NCBI RefSeq assembly: GCF_900113875.1
Contig: NZ_FORA01000002.1
Coordinates: 124,001 to 188,000, forward strand
DNA length: 64,000 nt
Reading direction: 5' to 3'
From: Jannaschia pohangensis
Lineage (GTDB): Bacteria; Pseudomonadota; Alphaproteobacteria; Rhodobacterales; Rhodobacteraceae
Shown here in pieces: positions 33,862 to 44,809 of this stretch. Both the position numbers and the translations under genes were made by a program. The stretch's first letter is position 1. Every line of letters begins with the position of its first letter. Below the pieces are notes generated by a model that did not search any database, was not told the DNA's origin, and saw only the letters and a program-made list of their open reading frames with translations.

Positions 33862-34494
33862 ATGACACCGCTTTCTCCCGATGCCATCGAGGCGCTTTTC
33901 ACGCGCAGCGACGACCAGTACCTTTTTGCCAGATGGGGGCGCCCCATCGTGCCCGTGGTCTTCGGCGTGACGGAGGAGACCGTGACCGTCCTGAAAGGCG
34001 CGATCGAGGCGCTCTGCGTGCTGACTGGCCACAAGATGGCCGAGACGGACCCCGAACTGGGCGCGAACTTGATGGTGTTCTTCGTACAGGACTGGGCCGA
34101 GCTGACCGAGACGCCCAACCTCGACCGGCTGATCCCCGATCTCGGCCCCCTCGTGACACGGTTGCAGCAGGCCGGCGCGAACCAGTACCGGATTTTCCGC
34201 TTCGACGAGGAAGGGGCGATCAAGGCCTGCTTCAGCTTCGTGCGGGTCGACGATCATCTGGCGAGTGTGCCCGCGGACACCCTGGCCCTGAACCAGATGA
34301 CCCAAGCCATCCTGCTCTGGTCGGACCGCGCGTTCGGCGACACCTCGCCGCTGGCGGTCGCGGATGGTGTGGCCATCCTGCGCCCCGATATCGCCGATGT
34401 GATGCGCGCGGCCTACGATCCCGTCCTGCCCGCCATGGCCCGCGACGCCAGCCATGCCCTGCGACTGGCCGCTCGGGTCGGGCGCGTCCAATGA
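33862..34494 (+). CDS. Conserved-looking cytoplasmic protein of unknown function
   Basis: Unrecognised protein of 210 residues with no signal peptide or membrane helix. It opens MTPLSPDAIEALFTRSDDQ and contains FRFDEEGAIKACFSFVRVDD and MTQAILLWSDRAFGDTS. The stop overlaps the ybgC start by four bases (ATGA), so it is translated together with a gene of the Tol group. An earlier in-frame ATG exists at 33841. No function can be given; context suggests an envelope-linked role only weakly. Confidence 0.65.
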   Translation: MTPLSPDAIEALFTRSDDQYLFARWGRPIVPVVFGVTEETVTVLKGAIEALCVLTGHKMAETDPELGANLMVFFVQDWAELTETPNLDRLIPDLGPLVTRLQQAGANQYRIFRFDEEGAIKACFSFVRVDDHLASVPADTLALNQMTQAILLWSDRAFGDTSPLAVADGVAILRPDIADVMRAAYDPVLPAMARDASHALRLAARVGRVQ

Positions 34495-34886
34495 GCCATC
34501 GCTGGCCGATCAGGGTCTATTATGAAGACGTCGATCTGGCGGGCATCGTTTATTATGCCAACTATCTGAAGTTCATCGAGCGGGCGCGCTCCGAGATGGT
34601 CCGTGCCGCGGGCATCGATCAGGACGCAATGCGCCAGGGCGGTATCGTTTTTGCCGTGTCGCGGGTCGAGGCCGACTATCTGCGCCCGGCCCGCTATGAC
34701 GATGTGTTGGAGGTCCAGACGGTGCTGTCCGACGTGTCGCGCGTGCGCTTCGTGATGGACCAGACCGTCTGGCGGGCCGACACCGCCCTGTTTCGCGCCC
34801 GTGTCACCATCGTCTGCATGGATGTGTCGGGCCGCCCCCGGCGCCTGCCCGATGGGATCGTCGCCATGCCGACGGCGGCGCGCTAA
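34491..34886 (+). CDS. ybgC: Tol-Pal-associated acyl-CoA thioesterase YbgC
   Basis: Hotdog-fold thioesterase of 131 residues acting on acyl-CoA or acyl-ACP at the membrane. The segment VYYEDVDLAGIVYYANYL (about 9-26) is the active-site region with catalytic Asp15; the His found in many members (VYH) is Tyr22 here, a variant I believe is seen in other Rhodobacterales. YbgC is the usual first gene of the tol-pal region, and here two genes separate it from tolQ. It overlaps the upstream gene by four bases. Confidence 0.9.
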   Translation: MSHRWPIRVYYEDVDLAGIVYYANYLKFIERARSEMVRAAGIDQDAMRQGGIVFAVSRVEADYLRPARYDDVLEVQTVLSDVSRVRFVMDQTVWRADTALFRARVTIVCMDVSGRPRRLPDGIVAMPTAAR

Positions 34887-34941
34887 CCGATCCTTAAACC
34901 TCCTGTGCCAGACAGTCCCGGTAAAGCCCGAGGTCTGTGCC

Positions 34942-35925
34942 ATGCCGTCGATTCCGCGCCCTCTGATCTATCTGACTGCGGCCCTGTCGGGCATCGCCGT
35001 CGGCTATTCCCTGCCGTCGGATGCGCCCGAAACCGACGTGCCGCCCCGTGTGGTCCGGGACGTCGCCCCACCCGCGCCACCGATGCCCGTCGCGTTGACC
35101 GTCGGGGATGCGGATGTGGTCGAAGATGAGCCGGCTGGCCCTGCCTGGGTCTTGCGCACGGAACCCGCGGCCTTCGACGACCTGACCAATGTCTATCTCT
35201 CCGTGCCCAGTGATCAGCCGCTGCGCTGCGGGCCGCGTCGACGGGCCAGCCTGATGCTGCGCTGCCTGGAGGACCGGACCGCCATCTATATCGCCCATGA
35301 CTGCGCCACGCCGCCCATGGACCCCGAAGGATGGGACGTCGACCTTCGCTTCGACCAGAATGCGGTCCAGAACGTCGATCTGCCCGTCGATTCCCATGGC
35401 GAGGCGTTCGGTCACTGGACCTACCGCGAGGCGCGCACCCTGATGGAGGAATTGCTGTCGGCGCAGACGCTCAGCGTGCGGTTCACCGATCTGACCGGCA
35501 CCGAAAGCCAGATGTCCTTTCCGGTCGCCAGTCTGGCAGAGCCCCTCGAAACCCTGAAACAGGCGTGCCACTGGTCGGCTGTTCCCCCGTGGGAGCAGAT
35601 CGACACGCCCCGGGGCGATTTTCACGACGATGGCCCGGTGGCAGACCTCCCGGCCGCGATCGACGAGCCCGGGCAACTTGCCTCGGCCGAACCGCGCCCC
35701 GTGGCGACCCTGCCGGAATTGGGCGACGTCAGCCTGACATCCGGCTCGACCCGCAGCTTCATGTTGCGCGCCGAGGTGCGGCCTGGGCGTGCGCTCGATC
35801 CGGCGCCATCCGCCCCGCTCGAGACCGGAACGCCGGTGTTCCCGGAGACGCCCACCTACCAGACCGGGCTGACCACGGGGGAACGTCGCCTGCTGGAACA
35901 TGACGGCAATGGGGGGAACAGGTGA
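34942..35925 (+). CDS. TagO/VasI-like exported or membrane-anchored protein
   Basis: Protein of 327 residues. An N-terminal hydrophobic segment (about 7-25) acts as signal or anchor. Residues about 70-215 follow the pattern of type VI secretion TagO (VasI) proteins: DDLTNVYLSVPS, RRRASLMLRCLEDRTAIYI, then FDQNAV, and a final LKQACHW. Cysteines in this domain may be paired. The C-terminal 110 residues are Pro/Glu/Ala-rich. No T6SS gene is near; the neighbours are ybgC and tolQ. I therefore take it as an envelope protein that uses a TagO-like domain. Confidence 0.65.
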   Translation: MPSIPRPLIYLTAALSGIAVGYSLPSDAPETDVPPRVVRDVAPPAPPMPVALTVGDADVVEDEPAGPAWVLRTEPAAFDDLTNVYLSVPSDQPLRCGPRRRASLMLRCLEDRTAIYIAHDCATPPMDPEGWDVDLRFDQNAVQNVDLPVDSHGEAFGHWTYREARTLMEELLSAQTLSVRFTDLTGTESQMSFPVASLAEPLETLKQACHWSAVPPWEQIDTPRGDFHDDGPVADLPAAIDEPGQLASAEPRPVATLPELGDVSLTSGSTRSFMLRAEVRPGRALDPAPSAPLETGTPVFPETPTYQTGLTTGERRLLEHDGNGGNR

Positions 35926-36018
35926 GCCGCAAATCATGGTGCTTGTCCGATTTCGTGATCCCGAAAGGGCCGACACGCTGATTTCCGCCCAGACCGCCTT
36001 CCCCCTCGCCAAACGTCT

Positions 36019-36048
36019 TTGCATCTGTTAATCTCTCTTTCAGATAAA
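36019..36048 (+). promoter_or_regulatory. Candidate tolQ operon promoter
   Basis: TTGCAT (36019-36024) and GATAAA (36043-36048) with an 18-base spacer, in an AT-rich patch 45 bases before tolQ. Match to the sigma-70 consensus is partial. Confidence 0.35.
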
Positions 36049-36091
36049 AGCGGTCGACAACGACCCAATGAGACAAGGACGGGCGGTCCAC

Positions 36092-36790
36092 ATGGAAACC
36101 GAAGTACTGGCAGCCGCCAGCGAGATCGATTTCTCGCTATGGGCGCTGTTCGCGCGCGCGACCTTCACTGTGCAGGTCGTGATGCTGATGCTATTTGCGG
36201 CATCGATCTGGGTCTGGGCGATCCTCATCCAGAAAGTGATTCAGTTCCGCCGGTCGCGCGCGCGGGCTGCCGCGTTTGACCGGGCGTTCTGGTCAGGAGA
36301 ACCGCTGGACGCGCTCTATGAGCAGATCGGCGACCGGCCGCGCAGTGCATCCGAGCGGATCTTTGCCGCCGCGATGCAGGAATGGACGCGCAGTCACCGC
36401 GACGACGGCGGCCTGATCGCGGGCACCCAATCGCGTATCGACCGCACGATGGATGTCGCCATCGCCAAGGAGCGGGACCGCCTGACCAGCGGGCTGACCT
36501 TCCTTGCCACCATCGGCTCGACTGCACCCTTCATCGGGCTTTTCGGCACGGTCTGGGGGATCAAGCACGCCTTCGAACAGATCGCCATCAGCCAGAACAC
36601 CAGCCTCGCCGTCGTGGCCCCCGGTATCGCCGAGGCCCTGCTGGCGACCGGTATCGGCCTTGTCGCCGCAATCCCGGCGGTCGTGTTCTACAATAAGCTG
36701 AGCCGCGATTGCGACCGCATCATGGGCAACTACGAAGCCTTCGCCGACGAATTCGCCACCATTCTGTCGCGCCAGCTGGACGCAGCCTGA
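36092..36790 (+). CDS. tolQ: Tol-Pal system proton channel subunit TolQ
   Basis: Inner-membrane protein of 232 residues, MotA/ExbB family, that forms the proton-driven channel with TolR. Three hydrophobic segments (about 25-45, 135-160 and 170-195); the conserved LATIGSTAPFIGLFGTVWG loop-helix is clear. The ATG at 36092 gives the usual TolQ length; an upstream in-frame ATG exists at 36068. It heads the tolQRAB-pal-cpoB genes, with tolR starting two bases after the stop. Confidence 0.95.
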   Translation: METEVLAAASEIDFSLWALFARATFTVQVVMLMLFAASIWVWAILIQKVIQFRRSRARAAAFDRAFWSGEPLDALYEQIGDRPRSASERIFAAAMQEWTRSHRDDGGLIAGTQSRIDRTMDVAIAKERDRLTSGLTFLATIGSTAPFIGLFGTVWGIKHAFEQIAISQNTSLAVVAPGIAEALLATGIGLVAAIPAVVFYNKLSRDCDRIMGNYEAFADEFATILSRQLDAA

Positions 36791-36791
36791 C

Positions 36792-37277
36792 ATGGGCGGC
36801 GGCGTCATCCAGGGGTCGGGCGGCGGATCCCGTCGCCGCAGGCGCGGTGGCGGCGGCAGCGCACCCATGTCCGAAATCAACGTCACGCCCTTCGTCGACG
36901 TGATGCTGGTGCTGCTTATCATCTTCATGGTGGCCGCCCCCCTGCTGACCGCCGGCGTCCCGATCGAACTGCCCGAAACCGCCGCGACCGCCCTTCCGCA
37001 GGAACAGGAAGAGCCGTTGGCGGTGACCGTCTCGGCCGACGGCCGCGTCCTCCTTGGCTCCACGGAGGTCCCGCGCGAGGAGTTGCTGACCCGGCTGCGC
37101 GCCATAGCAGGCGAACGTGAAAGCGACCGGGTCTTCCTGCGCGCCGACGGCGCCGTCCCCTATTCCGACGTCATGGTCGTGATGGGCGCGCTCAATGCGG
37201 GCGGCTTTCGCAACATTGGCCTCGTGACCGACGGTGGCGGCCCCACCCTCGACGGGTCCGACGAAGCAGGCCAATAG
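36792..37277 (+). CDS. tolR: Tol-Pal system protein TolR
   Basis: Single-pass inner-membrane protein of 161 residues, ExbD/TolR family. The Gly/Arg-rich N-terminus is followed by MSEINVTPFVDVMLVLLIIFMV at the membrane helix (about 28-48), which includes the conserved Asp used in proton passage. The periplasmic domain (about 60-145) follows. It begins right after tolQ, and tolA begins two bases after its stop. Confidence 0.95.
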   Translation: MGGGVIQGSGGGSRRRRRGGGGSAPMSEINVTPFVDVMLVLLIIFMVAAPLLTAGVPIELPETAATALPQEQEEPLAVTVSADGRVLLGSTEVPREELLTRLRAIAGERESDRVFLRADGAVPYSDVMVVMGALNAGGFRNIGLVTDGGGPTLDGSDEAGQ

Positions 37278-37278
37278 G

Positions 37279-38472
37279 ATGGAGAAGCGGACCGCTGTCG
37301 CGATTTCCGGCGCAGCGCACGCGGGCGTGCTGGTCTGGGCGCTGCTTGCGGGATATTTCAGTCCGGTCGAGGAAGAGCCGCCGATCCAGATCGCGTCGGT
37401 CGGCATCGTCAGCGAGGCCGAATTCCAGGCGGCTCTGTCGCGTGACCCCGGTCCCGCTGCGCCCACCCCCGAAGCCCCGGCAGCCCCCGAAGTGCAGGAC
37501 GCGCCCGAGACGCCCGCCCCCCGCGAGGAGCCGGCGCCGCAGCCAAGTCCGCGTCCCGAAACGCCCCAGACCCCGCCGCCCGACGCCGCCCCGGATGTCG
37601 CGCAACTGGTCGCGCCGCCGACAACCGAAGTCGTGACCGAAGCCCCCGATGCCCCGCCGCCGCCGCCCGGCGCGCAGGATGCGCCAGTGTCGCCACGGCC
37701 CAGACCCCGCCCCGCCGAGCGGATCACCCAGACGCCGACACCCGCGCCCCCGCCGCTGGTCGAGACGGCCCCGGATGTGGAGGTCGCGACCGAGCCGTCG
37801 CCCGAACCGCCGGTCGAGGAGCAGGTCGAACCGCAGGAACAGGCCGCGCCCGAAGAGACGACGACAGCCGAGACGACCGAGGCCGACACGCCCGCCGCAG
37901 CCGAGGTCGAAGCGCTGGTGACATCGCTGGCGCCCGAGGATTCGCCGCGCCCCGGGCGTCGTCCGAACCGTCCTGCCCCGGCGCAGACACAGACGCAGAC
38001 GGCTTCGGCAGCGTCGACCGCAGCCACCAGCACCGAGACGGCAACCGCTTCGGCTCCGGCGACGACGCCGAGCGAACCCCGCACCGTGAACACAGAGGAT
38101 GCCCTGCGCGAGGCCGTGGCCGGGGGCGGGTCCGCCGCGCAGGAAGGGCCGCAGCTGACCGAAGGCCAGAAGGACGGGTTCCGACTGGCCGTTCAGGCCT
38201 GTTGGGATCTTGGGGCGGTGTCGACCGATACCTTGCGCACCGTCATCGAAGTCCGATTCGAGATGCGCCGCGATGGCTTCCCGGTCTCGAGCTCGATCCG
38301 TCTGGCCGACTCTCGGGGGGGCACACCGGCATCGACGCAGATCGCATTGGAACGGGCCCGGTCCGCAATCATCGGCTGCGCGCGCCAGAACGGGGGCTAT
38401 GACTTGCCGGACGAAAGCTATGAAGAGTGGAAAGAGATCGTTGTCGTCTTCGACCCCACGCAGAGGTTCTGA
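37279..38472 (+). CDS. tolA: Tol-Pal system protein TolA
   Basis: Inner-membrane-anchored protein of 397 residues linking TolQR to Pal. One membrane helix (about 9-30), then a long Pro/Glu/Ala/Thr-rich linker (about 60-290), then a C-terminal globular domain (about 295-397; FRLAVQACWDLGAVS onwards). The low-complexity linker is normal for TolA but is very Pro-rich here. The ATG at 37279 gives a standard N-terminus; the frame is open inside tolR. About 130 bases separate it from tolB. Confidence 0.9.
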   Translation: MEKRTAVAISGAAHAGVLVWALLAGYFSPVEEEPPIQIASVGIVSEAEFQAALSRDPGPAAPTPEAPAAPEVQDAPETPAPREEPAPQPSPRPETPQTPPPDAAPDVAQLVAPPTTEVVTEAPDAPPPPPGAQDAPVSPRPRPRPAERITQTPTPAPPPLVETAPDVEVATEPSPEPPVEEQVEPQEQAAPEETTTAETTEADTPAAAEVEALVTSLAPEDSPRPGRRPNRPAPAQTQTQTASAASTAATSTETATASAPATTPSEPRTVNTEDALREAVAGGGSAAQEGPQLTEGQKDGFRLAVQACWDLGAVSTDTLRTVIEVRFEMRRDGFPVSSSIRLADSRGGTPASTQIALERARSAIIGCARQNGGYDLPDESYEEWKEIVVVFDPTQRF

Positions 38473-38601
38473 GGCGATGCCGCTTATTTCCGCAACAGAT
38501 CGCCACGAATACGGCCCGGCGTCCACGGCGCTTGAGAAACTGCACGTCCGCAGCGATAACGGCATGACAATCGGGCGCAATAACAGAAACGAGAAGTTTG
38601 G

Positions 38602-39954
38602 GTGAAACGCATGTTCAACGTAGCATTCTTCAGACGATTGGCGGTCTCGGTCTTGATGGGGGCCGCGGTGCTGGCGGGGTCGATGACCACTCCGGCAAGT
38701 GCCGAGCTCAGAATCGTCATCAGGGATCCGAACCTATCCCCCATGCCGTTTGCCGTTCCGACCTTCGTGGCGCGCAATCCCGCTGCCACCGACCTCGCGA
38801 ACGATATCACCCGGGTCATCGCCGCCGACCTTTCGAATACCGGTCTCTTCCGCGAAATTCCGCGCGACGCCCATGTTGGCCGCATCGACAGCTTTGACGC
38901 CCCGATCCAGTTCTCGGACTGGACCGCGATCAACTCCCGGGCCCTGATCACCGGATCGGTCCTGGTCGAGGGGGATGGCCGCATCGTGGTCCAGTTCCGC
39001 TTGTATGACGTGGATGCTGGGGCGCCTCTTGGTGAAGGCCTGCAATTCGTCGGCACCGCCGATGGCTGGCGGCGCATGGCGCACAAGGTGGCCGATGCCG
39101 CTTATAGCCGGATCACCGGCGAGGGCCCCTATTTCGACAGCCGGGTCGTCTTCGTTTCGGAAGTCGGGCCCAAGGATGCGCGTCAGAAGCGGATCGGCGT
39201 GATGGATTACGACGGCGCAAACGTCCAGTATCTGACCTCGTCCGACTCAATCGTGCTGGCCCCGCGCTTCTCGCCGGATGGCAGCCGGATCATCTATACG
39301 GGCTACGAATCCGGGTTCCCCAAGGTGACCGTGATCGACGTCGCATCGCTGGCGAAACGCACCGTCGGCGGCGTCGACCAGAACATGAGCTTTGCGCCGC
39401 GCTTCTCGCCCGATGGCAGCCGCGTGGTCTATTCCGCCGAAGTCGCGGGCAATACCGACCTCTATCTTCTGGACATCGGCAGCGGGTCCCAGACCCGGCT
39501 GACCTCGGCCCCGTCGATTGAAACCGCCCCCGACTTTTCGCCGGACGGAAGCCAGATCGTCTTTGAGAGCGACCGCTCGGGTGCGCCGCAGCTCTATGTG
39601 ATGAACGCCGCGGGCGGCGAAGGAACCCGGATCAGCTTTGGCGAGGGCCGCTATGGCACGCCGGTCTGGTCGCCGCGCAACGACTTCATCGCCTTCACCA
39701 AGCAGAACGCCGGGCGTTTCCACATCGGTGTCATGCGCACCGATGGCTCGGAGGAACGTCTGCTGACCGGTGCATTCCTCGACGAGGGTCCGACCTGGGC
39801 CCCCAATGGCCGCGTCGTGATGTTCACCCGCGAGACGGCGGGGGCCAATGGCGCCCCGGCGCTCTATACGGTGGACATCTCGGGCCGCAATCTTCAACGA
39901 GCCGCCACGCCAGCGGCCGCCTCCGACCCCGCCTGGGGTCCGCTTCTTCGCTAG
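38602..39954 (+). CDS. tolB: Tol-Pal system periplasmic protein TolB
   Basis: Periplasmic beta-propeller protein of 450 residues that couples TolA and Pal. Signal peptide at about 1-35 (ending PASAE). N-terminal domain about 40-165, then WD40-like repeats with FSPDGSR motifs (for example at about 220 and 265). I use the GTG at 38602, preceded by GAGAAG; an ATG three codons downstream is possible. Confidence 0.94.
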   Translation: MKRMFNVAFFRRLAVSVLMGAAVLAGSMTTPASAELRIVIRDPNLSPMPFAVPTFVARNPAATDLANDITRVIAADLSNTGLFREIPRDAHVGRIDSFDAPIQFSDWTAINSRALITGSVLVEGDGRIVVQFRLYDVDAGAPLGEGLQFVGTADGWRRMAHKVADAAYSRITGEGPYFDSRVVFVSEVGPKDARQKRIGVMDYDGANVQYLTSSDSIVLAPRFSPDGSRIIYTGYESGFPKVTVIDVASLAKRTVGGVDQNMSFAPRFSPDGSRVVYSAEVAGNTDLYLLDIGSGSQTRLTSAPSIETAPDFSPDGSQIVFESDRSGAPQLYVMNAAGGEGTRISFGEGRYGTPVWSPRNDFIAFTKQNAGRFHIGVMRTDGSEERLLTGAFLDEGPTWAPNGRVVMFTRETAGANGAPALYTVDISGRNLQRAATPAAASDPAWGPLLR

Positions 39955-39964
39955 GGATACGACC

Positions 39965-40486
39965 ATGAAAACAACAGCTCTTCTTCTGATCGCGGCACTG
40001 GCCCTGACCGGCTGCGGTAATCGACTTGGCCAAGGTGGCGACGGGAGCGGCGACGGCTTCGGCAATGGCGCGGGCGCCGGTGCCGGCGGGATCGTCGCGG
40101 GCAGCGCCAACGACCCGACCTCGGTCGCCTACTTCCAGCAGACCATCGGCGACCGCGTCCTCTTTGCGGTGGACCAGTCGAGCCTGTCGTCGGAAGCACA
40201 GGCCACCCTGGCCGGTCAGGCCCAGTGGATGAACTCGAACCCAAGCTACACCGCGCTGATCGAAGGTCACGCGGATGAGCAGGGCACGCGCTCCTACAAC
40301 CTGGCCCTGGGCGGTCGCCGCGCCAATGCCGTGCGCGACTACCTCATCAGCCAGGGCGTGTCGGCAGATCGCCTGCGCACCATCAGCTACGGCAAGGAGC
40401 GTCCGCTCCAGGTCTGCTCGACCGAAGCCTGCTACAGCCAGAACCGCCGGTCCGTGACCGTTCTCGCCGCCGGGGCGGGCGTCTGA
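39965..40486 (+). CDS. pal: Peptidoglycan-associated lipoprotein Pal
   Basis: Outer-membrane lipoprotein of 173 residues. Lipobox LTGC with Cys17, then a Gly-rich linker and a C-terminal OmpA-like domain (about 60-165) with the peptidoglycan-binding segment NLALGGRRANAVRDYL. It binds peptidoglycan and TolB. It starts 10 bases after tolB, and its stop overlaps the start of cpoB (TGATG). Confidence 0.96.
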   Translation: MKTTALLLIAALALTGCGNRLGQGGDGSGDGFGNGAGAGAGGIVAGSANDPTSVAYFQQTIGDRVLFAVDQSSLSSEAQATLAGQAQWMNSNPSYTALIEGHADEQGTRSYNLALGGRRANAVRDYLISQGVSADRLRTISYGKERPLQVCSTEACYSQNRRSVTVLAAGAGV

Positions 40487-41448
40487 TGCTGCGCGCCGCC
40501 ACCCTGGCCCTTGCGCTGACGATCGCGCTGCCCGTGGCGGCGCAGCAGTCCGAGACGCTGGCCGACATCCGCCAGCAACTCAGCGTCCTGCAAAGCGAAA
40601 TGCAACTGTTGGGCCGTGAGCTGAACACCACCGGCGCCACCGGTGGTGCCGTCAGCGGCTCCACGGTGCTGGACCGCGTCAACGCCATCGAAACGGAGCT
40701 GCAGCGGCTGACGCAGGCGACCGAACGGTTGCAATTCCGCGTCGAATCCGTGGCCCGGGACGGCGGCAACAGGATCGAAGACCTGCGGTTCCAGCTTTGC
40801 GAGCTGACACCGGACTGCGATCTGGCTTCCCTGCCCGCGCCCGCGCCTTTGGGCCAGAACACCGGCACGCCCGCCCCCGCAGGCGGGACGACCGGCGGCG
40901 GCACCTCGTCCTCGGGGCCCTTGTCCGGCCCCGTGCCGGTCCAGCGTCCGGACCGGACCGGCGGCACGGTCGCGCAACCGCCCGTGGTCGCCGGAACCGG
41001 CACCGGGACCGACATCGGCATCGGCGCGACCGGCGGTCAGACCGCCCCCGTGCCGGAACTGGCCGTGGGCGAACAGGGTGATTTCGACCGCGCCCGCGCC
41101 GCACTCGACAGCGGGGACAACGCTGCCGCGGCACAGGCGTTCGAACAATTCGTGACGTCCTATCCCACGGGTCCGCTGACCGCCGAAGCACAGTTTCTTC
41201 GCGGTCAGGCCCTGTCGCGCGATGGTCAGCACGCGGGCGCCGCGCGCGCCTATCTCGAAAGCTTCTCGGGCACCCCCGAGGGGCCGCAGGCACCCCAGGC
41301 TCTCGTCGGTCTCGGCACCTCGCTCGGGGCCCTGGGGCAACGGGACGAAGCCTGCCTGACGCTCTCCGAAGTGGCGATCCGCTTCCCGCAATCGCCTGCC
41401 GTCGAACAGGCGAATTCCGCTCGGGCAGGGCTTGGCTGCGCAGGATGA
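40486..41448 (+). CDS. cpoB: Tol-Pal system coordinator CpoB (YbgF)
   Basis: Periplasmic protein of 320 residues: signal peptide (about 1-18, ending VAAQQ), coiled-coil (about 20-95), a Pro/Gly/Thr-rich linker (about 115-190), and three TPR units (about 195-315; AQFLRGQALSRDGQHAGAARAY). CpoB links cell wall synthesis to outer-membrane constriction in E. coli. The start overlaps the pal stop. Confidence 0.92.
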   Translation: MLRAATLALALTIALPVAAQQSETLADIRQQLSVLQSEMQLLGRELNTTGATGGAVSGSTVLDRVNAIETELQRLTQATERLQFRVESVARDGGNRIEDLRFQLCELTPDCDLASLPAPAPLGQNTGTPAPAGGTTGGGTSSSGPLSGPVPVQRPDRTGGTVAQPPVVAGTGTGTDIGIGATGGQTAPVPELAVGEQGDFDRARAALDSGDNAAAAQAFEQFVTSYPTGPLTAEAQFLRGQALSRDGQHAGAARAYLESFSGTPEGPQAPQALVGLGTSLGALGQRDEACLTLSEVAIRFPQSPAVEQANSARAGLGCAG

Positions 41449-41449
41449 T

Positions 41450-42697
41450 GTGACCCCCGCCGCCGCCATCGCCCGTCTTTTCGACGGGCCGCTCGGCGGC
41501 GGGCATCGCAGGTTCGGCATCGCGGTCTCGGGTGGCGGCGACAGCCTTGCCCTGCTCCTGTCCGCCCAGACCCACGCGCAATCGACCGACCGCAGCTTCC
41601 GCGTGGCGACCGTCGACCACGGGCTGCGCCCCGAAGCGGTCGAGGAAGCACGGCAGGTGGCGGCGCTCTGCGCCGAACGGGGCATCGCACATGACATCCT
41701 GACCCTGGCGCTGCGCGACGGACCCGACCTTCAGGCCCGCGCGCGGCAGGCCCGCTATGCCGCCTTGGGCGAATGGGCCGCGCAGCACCACCTGTCGCCC
41801 GTCCTGCTCGGGCATACGCAGGACGACGTCGCCGAAAGCCTGGTCATGCGACTTCGACGTGGCGTGGGGTTGGAGGGGTTGGCCGAGATGCCCGAATGCT
41901 GGACCGACGCGCGCGGCCAGACCTGGGCGCGGCCGTTCCTGTCGATCGCTCGGCTGGCCCTGCGCGACATCTTGGCCCGCGCAGGCATCACGCCAATCGA
42001 AGATCCCTCGAACGAGGACAGCCGCTTCGAGAGGGTGGAGATCCGCAAGGCGCTGGCGATGCTCGGGTGGTCCGACGCCCATCTGGCCCGCAGTGCGCGT
42101 CATCTGGCCGAGGCCGCGCAGGCCTACAACACCCGCCTCGCGGACCTTGCCGAAGATGTCTTCGTCACGACGGTCAGCGATGTGGTGCTTCAAACCGAAC
42201 ATGCGCGCGAGCTCGCGGCATCCGAACCCGACAGCCTGCGCCGCCTGCTCCTTGCCGCCCTAGCCTGGATCGGCGGGCGTGCCACGCCACGCGCCGACGA
42301 ACAGAAGCGCCTTCTGGATTATGTTGCTGACCCCGCGACCGGCGGCATCACGCTGGCCGGGTGCCGCATCATGTGCGACGCGGCGGGCGTGCGGCTGTTT
42401 CGCGAAGAGGCCGACTGCCCGCCCGAGGTCAAGTTCGGCAAGGTCTGGGACCGCCGCTGGCTGGTCGAGGGGCCGGTCGCACCCGGCCTGACCATCGGCG
42501 CGCTTGGCCGGGATATCGACCAGACCCCCTGGCGAGGCGGCGTGTTGCCCCGCGCCTCGGCGATGACAACCCCGGCCATCCGACAGGACGGAAGTCTGCT
42601 GGCGGCCCCCGCCGCGGGCCTTCCCGGCGCCTATCGCATAAAAGTCGAAGGATCGGTCGCTGCGGCCTTGCGCCGCCGCGAACCGATCTTCAATTGA
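41450..42697 (+). CDS. tilS: tRNA(Ile)-lysidine synthase TilS
   Basis: Enzyme that lysidylates C34 of tRNA-Ile(CAU), EC 6.3.4.19. The product has 415 residues. The N-terminal PP-loop SGGGDS lies at 27-32, followed by DHGLRPE and LGHTQDDVAE. I start at the GTG at 41450, one base after the cpoB stop; a TTG at 41432, which overlaps cpoB, is also possible. tilS-ftsH after the tol genes is a common alphaproteobacterial order. Confidence 0.9.
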   Translation: MTPAAAIARLFDGPLGGGHRRFGIAVSGGGDSLALLLSAQTHAQSTDRSFRVATVDHGLRPEAVEEARQVAALCAERGIAHDILTLALRDGPDLQARARQARYAALGEWAAQHHLSPVLLGHTQDDVAESLVMRLRRGVGLEGLAEMPECWTDARGQTWARPFLSIARLALRDILARAGITPIEDPSNEDSRFERVEIRKALAMLGWSDAHLARSARHLAEAAQAYNTRLADLAEDVFVTTVSDVVLQTEHARELAASEPDSLRRLLLAALAWIGGRATPRADEQKRLLDYVADPATGGITLAGCRIMCDAAGVRLFREEADCPPEVKFGKVWDRRWLVEGPVAPGLTIGALGRDIDQTPWRGGVLPRASAMTTPAIRQDGSLLAAPAAGLPGAYRIKVEGSVAAALRRREPIFN

Positions 42698-42778
42698 ACC
42701 CGGGGGGTCGCAGCCCTATATTTGGTCCAAACGTCCTCGGCATCCTGATGAGTTGCCGCAAGCTTTCGGAGATTTTCT

Positions 42779-44689
<1,911 letters not shown>

Positions 44690-44697
44690 ACATGACG

Positions 44698-44727
44698 ATG
44701 GGCCCCGCTGCGGGGCCCATTTTCTTT
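44698..44727 (+). terminator. Rho-independent terminator of ftsH
   Basis: Perfect 10-bp stem ATGGGCCCCG/CGGGGCCCAT with a 3-base loop, followed by TTTCTTT, 9 bases after the ftsH stop. Confidence 0.85.
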
Positions 44728-44809
44728 GGGAATGACGTCCGCCAGTTTTGGTGATTTGCCCAATCCGAACGGGGTCGCTATGCGGAGGCAGCCCAATCAG
44801 GAAACCGCC

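Noticed and set aside
36720-38580. Long minus-strand frames across tolR and tolA
   Set aside because: The low-complexity TolA linker gives open antisense frames rich in Gly/Arg/Ser. TolA itself is certain.
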